From contig JAITYX010000064.1 of the NCBI GenBank assembly GCA_021018815.1, positions 2,141,501 through 2,205,500 of the forward strand: 64,000 nt of DNA, given 5' to 3'. A program made the position numbers and the translations under genes. The notes below the pieces were generated by a model that was not told the origin of the DNA, searched no databases, and saw nothing but the letters and a program-made list of their open reading frames with translations. How positions within the stretch are numbered: the first letter of the stretch is position 1; every line of letters starts with the position of its first letter. Below are positions 31,361-42,200 of the stretch, piece after piece. Source of the DNA: Talinum fruticosum. Its lineage: Eukaryota > Streptophyta > Magnoliopsida > Caryophyllales > Talinaceae.

Positions 31361-34300
31361 ATGGAGATGTGGGTGAGCTTCCATTGTGTGTTAGCATTTG
31401 CTTTGCCTCTAGTTGGGTGGCTTTTGTGGTGGTGGAATGAAAAATGGTTCGTCACCAAGGTAAAGGAAAGGTGCTCACTACTAAACTTAAAATTGCCACC
31501 TGGTTGGATGGGGTTTCCTCTTTTGGAGAGTTATTGACATTCTTATGGTACTTTAAGATACTCCGTCTCCCCGATGATTTTATCAAATTTAAGAAATGCA
31601 AGTAAGTTTATTACCTACCTTGGCTCTTTTGTGTATAATTGATCGTTTATACTCGCGCTATATGTAATATGCTCTAACTATACAAGCACTATTAGTGTGA
31701 GTATATATGACGTTCCACTTACTTTTACTTTCATTACAACTCTTTATAACTAACTTTATAATTATATTATAATTTCTTACAGTAATTGAGTACTGTGTTT
31801 GATGATTTAAACTAACAGGTATGGAAACAATGTGGGAGTTTACAGAACGTATTTATTTGGGGGTCCAAGCATAATAGTGTGTTCTCAATCCCTTTGCAAC
31901 CTTGTGTTGCACCAAACTGATAAGTTCAAGCAGGAGTGGCCGACGAGGGAAGCTTTGGGATCAAATTCAGTAATAACACTTGATGGACCACGCCATGCTT
32001 TGATCAAGAGCTTCATAGCGAATGCCATTAATCGCCCTGACGCCCTTGCTAGGATTGTAGATCAAGTCCAGCCAAGCATAGTAGCTGTCGTTCAATCATG
32101 GACCTTCAAGGACAAAATCAAGATAATGCATGAGTTAAAAAAGGTAACCTAATAATCACCTTTGTGTACATAAATATATATAGATATATAAGCATATATC
32201 TAATGATAACATTTAGTTAAAATAAAAACTAAAAATTATTAATCTAAATCATGTTACATCATCAGTCAACCAAACCACCCCTACCTCCCGCACTCCACCC
32301 CAACCAACTACAAGCCTTTACCACATCCCAAATGTTGTCACCATGACGATCCATGGGGAACGGTGAACTCAGATCCGGAGCCACCTATCTCCGACAGGCC
32401 CTATGGCGGTTGCCATTGGTCAATTTACGCATCACCAATCATTCTGTTTTCGTGCCTAATTCTGGCCACTAAGCTGCTCGCAGGGGAATCAAAAGCAGCG
32501 ATCGACGGTCGTTGCCCATAGTTTAAGGTTTGCCGGTTAATTTCTAGCGTGCCACGACGTGGCGCAATGATATTCGTTGCATCATAAACAAATGGTCAAA
32601 TACATAGTTCTTAATTCTCATTATAAAATTTAATTTATGATCAACACACAACTCACAAAAGCCGCCAGCTTTCTTAGTTTTGCCTGTTGTAATTGACCCA
32701 ATCTTCTAAACTTGTTGTTCACCCTCCATGTTCTAGTTTTGATTTGCCTAATTCTCCAATGCAAACACATTTTTACCAGATATACGTGACAAAAGCGTGG
32801 CCAGTTTTCTTATTTTTAATTACCAAACGTGTCCATATATACTATCTATGTCTACAGGTGACACTTGAATACATGGGAAGGCATTTTGCCCATTTTGATC
32901 TTAACCTTGATGAAGTTGACACTATTGAGAAGGCCTTTTCAGCAACACTTCAAGGTTTTAAGGCTCAACCATGGAATTTTCCGGGAACTTCTTATCATCA
33001 TGCTCTCAAGGTACTCCTCCGATCCAAATTATCTCCATAGACAAAACTTTCTTACTCTATATATTATACTGTACCTCGTGCTTATTTCATGTTATATCAT
33101 GGCATCAATTTATAGTGCCGGAAGAAGATAACCAACGTCCTTGCAGAGGAGCTAGAGAAGAGGAAGCGGAACGTAAATCCAAGACATGGAGATCTAATGG
33201 ATGGATTGATGCAATTGAAGGATAAACAAGGAAACCATTTAATGGATGAAGAGGTGTTGGATAACGTTTTTAGTAGCATTCACTTGAGTTATATGACCAT
33301 TTCTTATATGGTGACATGGTCAATCTATTTTCTAGCCAAGTTCCCCCATGTTCTTCCAAAACTTCGGGTAAGTAAACAATCATTGAAAAAACAATTAAAA
33401 AGAACAATGTGGTTTTTGAAATACGACACAATATTGTAGTTCATGAAATTACCTTGTTAGATACTCTAGGAAATAGAAGGAGATTTTCTATATGTGTAAC
33501 GTCACATTGAACGTAAAATGTAGGAAGAGAATATGGAAATTAGCAAAGAGAAGGAGGGCGGGCACATCAGCTATGAAGAACTCAAGAAGCTAACATATAC
33601 AAACAAGGTGATTTAAAATTTATTCCAAATTTTCTATGTCTAACTCTTTTTTCCCCATTCTATTATGTATTTTCTTTGTATGAATTTTCCTGCAGGTTGT
33701 AGAGGAAGTAATTAGACTGGGGAATACCACAAACTTTATTTTTCGAAAAGCAACTGACGACTTTGAATTCAGAGGTTTCAAATTAACTTGTTCTTATAAT
33801 AACATTGAGAATACGAGTCAAAAAAACAATATTAACAAAGATTATATTGCAGGGTACATGATACCCAAAGGATGGCAAATTATTTTATGGCTAAGAAATC
33901 ATAATATAGACCCAATAACATTTGAAGATCCACTGAGTTTCAATCCGGACAGATGGAATGTAAGCTTCCTATGATTTGGGATTGAAAGTTGTGGGCCAAT
34001 TCTTCTTTTCATTCGAATGGCTTTGCTTTGCAGGAACCACCAAAACGTGGAACATATTTTCCCTTTGGAGGAGGAACCAGAGTTTGCCCTGGAAACAAGC
34101 TCACTCGAGTTAATGTCGCCATTTTCCTTCATCATTTGTCTATTGGATACAAGTGAGCATCTTATTCTTATTATTTTTGCTTCTTTTTTTCCATAATTAG
34201 TTTACCTCAAAAAAAAAAAATAGAACAATAGGTAAAAGTAACCCTTATGTACTAATACACCTCATTAGATAATTTAAACTTCGATGGACAACTTAAAATC

Positions 34301-34737
34301 TAAGTACACCTTCTAAATATAAGCATACCCGCATGATTCGTATTTATGGAAAATTCTGAATACTTCTAACACGATTCCAAACCAATACTAACCCTGATCA
34401 TCAATATGAAATGTGCTCAGTGTAAGATCCAACAAACATCCAATAGGAAGTACTACTCTTTATCATGGTGAATGTACTCTCCCTTGGTAGCACTAAAATA
34501 CAAGACTCACACCATTATTATATATGTTTCAACATCTTATCGAGTCTCTTGTTAATGATAATTTCATCTTTGTACAAAATGTCCAAACTCCATTTGTATT
34601 ATATATATATTTTGGCATATACTTATATTTAATTGATTTTTTTCAGGTGGGAATTGATAAATCCAAATACAAAGATCAACTATCTTTCGCATCCACGTCC
34701 TGATGAAAATTTTGAGATAACATTCTCTAAAATTTGA
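31361..34737 (+). CDS. CYP88-like cytochrome P450, copy 2 (one frameshift)
   Basis: A microsomal P450 monooxygenase of the 85 clan. Exons: 31361-31601, 31819-32143, 32858-33010, 33116-33367, 33524-33607, 33696-33774, 33853-33959, 34034-34152, 34647-34737; all have GT-AG borders and phases agree except in exon 1. There, CCTCTTTTGGAGAG (31513-31526) has four T where five would give FPLFGELL; as written a stop follows shortly. About 483 residues with the frame kept, normal for CYP88. Seen: anchor with WLLWWWNEKW, LPPGWMGFP, GVYRTYLFGGPSIIVC, K-helix EEVIRLG with ExxR, IPKGWQIILW, FNPDRW, haem loop FPFGGGTRVCPG. Unusual: the I-helix reads SIHLSYMTISYM where relatives have AGHEST, so no acid/alcohol pair. 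Relatives oxidise gibberellin precursors or triterpenes; substrate here is unknown. Lies 6.5 kb from copy 1 on the same strand. Confidence 0.87.
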
Positions 34738-36234
34738 AGTAATCGATTGCGCAGTATCCTGCAATTTACATATTTATATTCCGTACATCTTGCGTGTAAG
34801 TACTGTGTAATATTTTTTTAGTAAAATGATACGTGTTTTGTATAAGACATACTTTAAGTGTCTTCTTTTAATTTAAAAATTATTATATCATATAATAAAT
34901 TTAAAAAGAATGATACGATTGAATATTATAATTGTATTACAACTTATAAGTTATGTAAAATCGTTATTTTTTCCATCATTTTTTATATTTGTAAAATTAT
35001 GTGTATGATACACCTTTTAGATAGGGTTGATCCGATTATGGTGTTATTTGATACTTGTCGACGTATTCGACGGTTATTAAAACTTTACCTTCATAATTAA
35101 TCATAATTATTAAAAAAAATAGTGGTTTCAAATCCATTAGTATAGGTCAAGACAATACATTTTAAGAATGTCTTCATACAAGATATATATCATCACCCTA
35201 TCTTCAATTATATGTCCTCTTTACAATTTCCTAGTGAAATTTTCAAATTTTTAGGGTAACTCTTTCTTAAACATTGCGTATTTGCAATGTCCACTTGGAA
35301 ACGAAGCGTTTAACATCTTTTGAGGGGTTGCATAGGTCATTCATTGTTCACACAATAAGATGACTTGCTTTGCTTAGACTTATATCCACCAATAGATTTG
35401 GGGAGTCATACTATATTAATGGGAAGTGAGCACAACAACTAAAACCAATAAACGGAATCGAAAACCGGATATAGTGAACCAATTTTTAAATGAGCTAATC
35501 AAAATCCGATTAAACTTATTTATCCGATTGTGTTTCCGATTTACAATTTTAAAACTCACGATTAACTGAATTAAACCAACTATTTTTTAGATTTTTTTGT
35601 GAAAGTTTAAGCTAAAATTTATATTGATTATTGAATTACTGTTGCTAATTGTGCCATGGGCTAATGCCTACTGTGCAAGCGGCCTACTGGGCATGGGGGA
35701 TGGGATTGGGTTTGGTGTTACGGTATTAGAAATTCACAAGTTTGTTGCTTTTATTTTTCTCCCATGGAGAGGCCTAGCAAAAGCCATTCAAGTGTGTCCA
35801 GCCCAAGTGCCCAACTCTCTAACAAACAGGGAATGAATAAAAAGATTCTGCCAAATACTTACCTTTTAATCAAAAGCCCAATACAACAAAACTCTCCAAT
35901 TGTAAATGCAAGCATCAAAATAATCAACAGAATCTGGCAGCACTTCTTCCTCTCCACAAATCTCTCTCCTAAGTTTCTCCATTGAAGACTTTTCACTGGC
36001 ATTCCAATTTTCTTTCTTATTAAGCTCCCCCAAATTTTACTATTGAATTTCTACCATTGACGCCACCTTATGCTTCCAAGAGATTTCCATTATGGCTGAT
36101 TCACATCCTTTTCAGTGATTTTCCAATCATCTTTAACCTTTACACTTGTCTATATCCCTCTCAATATTGATCCAACATGGTTAGTCTTCGACGGCGAAAG
36201 AGGCGGATAATTGGGTGGGATGGGATTCAACCCT
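34738..36234. other. 3' flank of P450 copy 2, intergenic
   Basis: AT-rich. From about 35421 the sequence may be the left part of a hAT element (see 35421-38025), with ACCGGA and CCGATT motifs at 35460-35580. Nothing coding is convincing. Confidence 0.4.
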
Positions 36235-37805
36235 GCTTTTGATGTGTAATTAATATTTTAGTATCATGACATATGTGACATTAATTTTGTAGGGCCTCAT
36301 TTTTTTACCTAAATTTAGAGTACCTTCACCGTTTGAACTCGTCCAATAAGTGAATGTTTGACAAGTGATTAGACAATTATACTCTTTGTAAATGTTTGAC
36401 AACTGAAACTTTTTATTTTACTTGCAGCTCTCTCTCTTACCCAAGCTCTCGAAGAAGATGAAGATGAAGAGGAGGAGGACAACGAAGAGAAGGCAGCCGA
36501 ATCGGAACAAAAGGAGGTGAGATAAAATGAGGAAGATAAAGGAGTTGAAGAAGAAGAAGAAGAAGAAGAAGAAGAACATATTACTACACCTAAATCCACA
36601 AATTTGTATTGGACGGCAATTGGCAACTTCACAAAGCATCATCATCGCTTAAAAATGATTTGATCAATCGGTTTGATTATTTGAGGCGAGCCGCACTGCA
36701 AGCGATCGTTTCCCCGAACTTAAGCAACCTGGTAAAGGGAGAATATGGCATTCTTGCCCTCTCCTCTTCCTCTACTCCTCCAATGGCCTCGCCACCCATC
36801 CGGTATATGCGGTGGTCTTTTCTCTCTCCATTCACCGCCTCCGTCTCCATCTTCTCGGCTTTTGATGCTTCCTTCTTCGCTATGTGAATCGATGCAACTC
36901 CATGGAGGCACCGCACCAGCAACTTCACTCCTCTCGCTGCGATTATCGGCCTTTCTACTTCTTCCTTTGGAGCCTCTTCCCGAAGAAATAGGCAATGGAG
37001 GAGAAAATCACAGCTTCGTAACATAAAACTTGAAAGTCTAATTTTCGAACTAGTTGTGCACTTCCTATTGATCTTGACCACAAATTTGAGAAAAAAGGGG
37101 GAAAAAAGAGTATTTGAAGAAGTTGAAGATCGAAATAGAAACTTACTTCAAGATCTTTGAGCTCGAAAATACACCTTCTAGCAATCGTAAGAATGTTCTC
37201 CTTCAAGCACCGAGTAATAATCTACAAAAAAAAAAAAAAAAAGTTAGATCGTTACGATTTAACATCGAAATATACGATAAATTCAAAAATCGAATAAAAT
37301 TCTAGAAAACAAGTTACAAAGGGACACAATTAGAGACTAACCAGCGAGCCGCCTCTCGGATTTCTCGATCAATGGAGGCTCCCGACAGCTCTCTCGAGTT
37401 TGCTTCGCAGAATGGCTCGAGCTTCAAGATATCTCCGAAAGCTCACTTGTTGGACAGACAAAATCCAGAGCTTGGTTGAGAGAGAGGGAGAAGGAGACGA
37501 AGGAATTAAAAAAGAAATTTAAAAAACAATGCTTACCTTTCAAACTTCAATAATGGTGGAATGAAGAGGAGAGTAGGGTTTTAGCTTTTATATTTTAACC
37601 TAAATGTATTTAAGGGTATTAATGGTAATTTAATTGTCAATTTGATGTCTAAATTGTTCACTCATCGGAATTTTAAATTTTAATCCCACTAATGTCAATG
37701 CTCCCAACGGTGAAGGTACTCTAAAATTAGATAAAAAAGGTAAGGCCCTAAAAATTAATGTCACATATGTCGAAGTACTAAAAATTAATTTCACTCGCTT
37801 TTGAT
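36235..37805. mobile_element. Mutator-like element with perfect 9-bp target duplication
   Basis: Inverted terminal regions of about 110 bases: left from 36244 (GTGTAATTAATATTTTAG, GACATATGTGACATTAATTTT, AGGGCCT, TAGAGTACCTTCACCG) and right up to 37796, its complement. The element is 36244-37796, flanked by GCTTTTGAT at 36235-36243 and again at 37797-37805. Nine-base duplications plus long terminal repeats mark Mutator-like elements. It has no transposase. The interior looks like captured plant gene sequence: an acidic GAA-rich stretch at 36455-36580 and a minus-strand open frame 37081-36677 of protein-like make-up that I cannot identify. It fits a Pack-MULE. Confidence 0.85.
36450..37500 (-). 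pseudogene. Captured gene fragment inside the Mutator-like element, unidentified
   Basis: The minus strand from 37081 to 36677 is open and reads, in part, VERPIIAARGVKLLVRCLHG and SPFTRLLKFGETIACSAARLK. Purine-rich and CT-rich leader-like DNA lies at 37330-37500. The poly-Glu stretch at 36455-36580 is on the plus strand. I do not recognise the parent gene; the frame has no clear start or splice sites. Confidence 0.3.
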
Positions 37806-38097
37806 GACCAAATATGAAGGTGGACGACAGCGGAGAACGGTGAAAAGAAATAGCAGAAATCAAAACTTGAAGGCCATTCGAGATCCACTTCCTAATAAAA
37901 CCATGCCGAAAAACTTGTTAACCTATTTATCTCGGTTACGCTTTGTTTTGCATTTTTTGAATCGAAACCAAACCAATGCTTCCTAAATCGAACCTAACCG
38001 AACCGAAACAATCCATGCTCACCCCTATAATACAACCGAATGACAAGCATACCACGTAGCGTCTATAAAAAAATATTCGATATGTTTTACGATATAT

Positions 38098-38376
38098 GTT
38101 AGTTTAACTAATTTTTTCGTTTCACAATATCTCGTCACTTTACAATCTTAAATACATATTAGTGACTACTTTACCAATTTTGTCCTTATTAATTACTTTT
38201 TTTCTTTCTTCTTTTCACTAACTTTCTTCTTTTATAATGAGGGACGACTTAGTCTTTTAATATAAATTTTGTCATGAATTTTCTTTTTCTTTTAATATTA
38301 CATCACAATCGGAAAACAACAACTAGATAAGTATTGTGATACAAGTAGACAAGTATTGTGATACGGAAAGAAGCAC
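38098..38376 (+). mobile_element. Stowaway-like MITE, copy b, decayed
   Basis: Shares TTTCACAATATCTCGTCACTT, TTTACCAATTTTGTCCTTATT and AGTATTGTGATACGGA with the other copies, but the left terminus is missing and the right end is duplicated (AAGTATTGTGATAC twice near 38330-38365). Confidence 0.65.
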
Positions 38377-39206
38377 GTGTTTTTTAGTGCAAAATAAAGG
38401 ATCAAGTGTTCATGCCAATTATTTGATAGATAATTGATGCGAAATCAGAAGTCCAAGTTACCTAAATTGGAGGTATGACTTAAAGATTTTAATTTCTTTT
38501 TTTTTTTTTTTTTGTAATGGTAAGTTGTTTATCTACGGGCCCTCTCTACAGGATGTAAATCTAGTGGGCTGGCAGAAAGAAGGGATGTACAATCATTAAT
38601 TTAGGTCTAACGAATACATAGCCCTATCTTCAAGTACATAAGGAGTCCGCCAAGAGTTCATAACTTTAACCGTAAAAATTATTGCCACCAACATTCAAAT
38701 TATGTAGGAGAGTATAAAACTTACTTGCAAACCATTTAAGCTACAAGCTCTTGGTGATATGACTCAAACATTGCTTGCTTCAATCTGGCAAACAATGCTA
38801 CACAGCCCGTGTAGCATTAATGTGTCCATGGTTGATTCCTTTCAACTCTTCATGCAATTTTATATGTCTTAGTCGCCATTTACATCAACTATGGCATCTA
38901 CAGATCTACTAGGGAACTTAAATTTCAGAGAGCCAGGATGAACTTGTAAATGCAGCCTCCAAATTGAAAATATTCAAGGGATACTAAGGAGAACTTCTAT
39001 TCTTTATTACTTCCAATCATATTTCTGAACAAAAGAAAAAAATAAATACTGGAACAAGCAGAAGCACCATCTGAATTCTTGAACTTCTATATATTTCCAA
39101 GCCAAATTGGAGAACATTTACATGGTTTTCAACGCAGAAAATCCAGATGAGGGGGAATGATATCGAGAAAGGTATCGTTAGTATAATTGCTTTACAGTAT
39201 ACTAGC
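38377..39206. other. Intergenic, 3' flank of receptor kinase gene
   Basis: T tract at 38493-38512. The part after about 39000 is probably the 3' untranslated region of the minus-strand receptor gene. No other feature seen. Confidence 0.4.
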
Positions 39207-42200
39207 TTATGTTGAAAGGGCCAGCTCTGCCCATGCCAAAGAAGATGACCTCAGTTCAGCAGACACAGACAGATCAATGCGGCTCTCTAACACGGAGCAC
39301 AACTCTTGCATTGATGGCCGCTTGGGAGGATCAGGATTAATGCAAAGATTAGCTGCTTCACAAACCGTTTTGAGGTGTTCATGATTAAAATGTTTCAATT
39401 CTGGGTCAACCATGTCAGGCATAATCTCTGGCGCCCCAAGGTACTCCCTAGCCTGAAAATGGATTACTGAGTTCTTAGTTAGCCCAAAAAGTTGGTACAA
39501 ACTTTTTCAAGTTTTCTATTATATAGTTACTTAGACTCAAGTACAAATAGCCTAACATGACATGCATACATTATATTCATGCCCATGTTGGAATGTCAAG
39601 TGGCCAACAGCAGTACATTTCCAAGCATTGGACTTGTCCGTTTCTGAAAATGGTGCATTTCTAGTGTCTAAAATGAAGTGTCAAGCATAAAAATGGTGTT
39701 AAGTGTCTCGACACTGGTTATCAAGGTGATGAAATGAAAAGTCTGAGTATATCTTAGTAGAACAAAAAACGGTGCCTTACCCAATCTTCCAAGCTTCCTG
39801 TATCTTTGCAGAAGGGCGGTTTGCCACTGAGTATCTCCAGCAGGAGTACTCCAAAGGCATATACGTTGCCCTTTATGTCCAGATGACGTGCTTCCATAGA
39901 ATTCGGTAGAACACATATAGCACCATTTCTGTCTATGGCACAGGAGTTCTTCTCTGATCTTGCGAGAATCATCTTCCAACTTTCAAAATCAACCAGCTGT
40001 CACAAAAGGTCAAATATAGTCAAGTAAATCTTTGACTAAATTCTCCAACACATAATTATTCACATCTAAGCAATAGAAAGAAAAGGGAATTTCTACCTTT
40101 GGTGAAAAGTCCTCAGTGAGATATACAGCACTAGAATTCAACTCGGATATAGTAAATGGTGGGGTGAGTTCAGTATGAAGATATCTCAATCCACGGGCAA
40201 TGCCGATTATGATTTTCATGCGCCGATTCCAAGACAGCTGGGAGCCTTCTCCATCTGCAAAACATAGCTTCAAGTATTGAGCATTCCTGGTGACTAACGA
40301 AAGCAAATATGACTAGGAAAACATGATTTTACTTACAATGAAGATATTCGTACAATGTCCCATTAGATGCATATTCAAAAACTAGCATCCGTGTAAATGG
40401 GCAGGTTTCTCGACAATATCCTAGCAATTTCCCAGTGTTCGCATGATTTAGTCTTGCTAGATCGGCCACCTGATTGAAGAATAAGCGGTAAGATCTTCAA
40501 TTTAGTTTCAGTTTTGAAACTCAAGCTTTCAAGCTACAAGGGCTTTCAGGAAACAGGCGAGTAGTACCTCTTTCTGGAAATAAAGTTCATGATAACCAGT
40601 CCACTGTTCTTCTTTAATGCAAAAGGAAATTACTGCAATCTCAGATCCGCCTTTTATGATGCCTTTGTAAACCATACTATCAGAGGAAGATCCAATAATG
40701 TTGCTAAATTCTTCACACGCTACTTCAAGCTCTTCCCGGCTGAATCTCAGTATATCTTTCAACATCTCAGAATCTGTTAGCCAAGAAAATCAAACAAATT
40801 TTGATTTTTCTTGTTCTTCCAGAAGCAGCAAGACACAGTTGCTAGCAAGAAATATTTACCTATATAAACTTCCAATCGATCCTTGTCACTTGCTGATTTC
40901 TTCCAAGGGATAATCATCAACGATTTGTCGTTCCATATTTTTAAAGCAGTTAGTGCAGCAATACAGAGGAGAGCACCCACCATTGTTCCAGTCACTATTT
41001 CCAAAGCTAAAATCCATGATGGTTTTGATGCCTTTGGATGTGTGATTTCATTATTCATAGCCAGAGGCTTATCTTTTGGGCTTTCAGTTGGAGAAGAATG
41101 ACTTTTGGCAGGCCGAAAAGCTCCTGAGATTAAGCAACAAATGAATTATGCACTTTTATTTATAGTCTACCCTATTGTTGCATATCTGAATGGCACGTAT
41201 TTGAGAGAAAAAGGGCACATATTCAAGAGTTCAGGGATAAGAGTTAAAGGTGTATTGCTATATAACTCCAGTTCTTGCATACTGTAGGCACTGTTGTTAA
41301 GCACAAATTCGGGTGCAAAACTCCAGCAAAACCAACAGAGAGCTCAAGCATTATAATGCTTGCCCTTTCTTTCTTTGCACTCCCCTTGTTTCAAAGGGCC
41401 TATCTTCCCCTTCTGCTTCCTTGGGTCATACTACTTAAGAGTAGGCCACACCCAGTTTTGGTTCTTCATTACCCAACATTAATCTAAAGTCGATATCAGC
41501 CCTTTTCTATAGAACTTTGTGTTTCTAGCATGAAAAATGAAGAGTCCTCGTAACATAGTTTGGGCAAAGAAGAGCAAGATCAAAGGGATGGTTTGAGAAA
41601 AGATACAGGAAATGGCTTTGATTGTCTAACAGGTAGAACTCACAAGTATATGACTTTACTACAATTGAAGTAAGTCATACCGCAGTTCGCATTAGAGCGC
41701 AAGATCAAATGGATGGTTTGAGAAAAGACTCAGCAAAATGGCTTTGATCGTCTAAAAGTAGAAATCAAAAGTATATCACTTTATCACTGTGGAAGTAAGC
41801 ATACCGCACTTTGCACTAGAGCGCTGTTTAGGATCCTTCTCTTGAAAACAATTCCCTTGAAAACTTGACCTGCAAAAGAGTGAAAACAAAGTGAATATAC
41901 ATATCCTTATATTACATCCAAGTTCAACATATTCAATCTGGGACAGTAGGTGTTGTGAGGTTTCTCGTACACTACCTTGGCAGATATTGCAAGCATTTTG
42001 GAATGCTACCAACAAGGAAATTGTAGGAAAAGTCCGCAACTTTTAACTGAGGTAAACGGCAAAAGCCTGTAACACTCCCATTGGATGCATACCTGAATAT
42101 ACAAAACCAGGATAAGGAACCGGGATACTAGCAAATATAAAGCAAACAATGCAGAGTGAGTAATGTTTGTTGGCAAGGGTACTTTGGTCTAATAGTCAAA

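Larger units (their letters stand above)
35421..38025. mobile_element. Possible hAT element hosting the Mutator element
   Basis: Right end reads TGCTCACCCCTA (about 38014-38025), preceded by AACCTAACCGAACCGAAAC. The left candidate near 35421 reads GGGAAGTGAGCAC, which matches the inverted right end (TAGGGGTGAGCA) in 9 of 12 positions. Adjacent 8-mers are only partly alike (TATATTAA and TATAATAC). If real, the hAT element is older than the Mutator-like element inserted in it. Confidence 0.35.

Noticed and set aside
36369..36645. Poly-Ser and poly-Phe reading frames on the minus strand
   Set aside because: They are the antisense of a GAA/GAG repeat (36455-36580) inside the Mutator-like element, not a protein.
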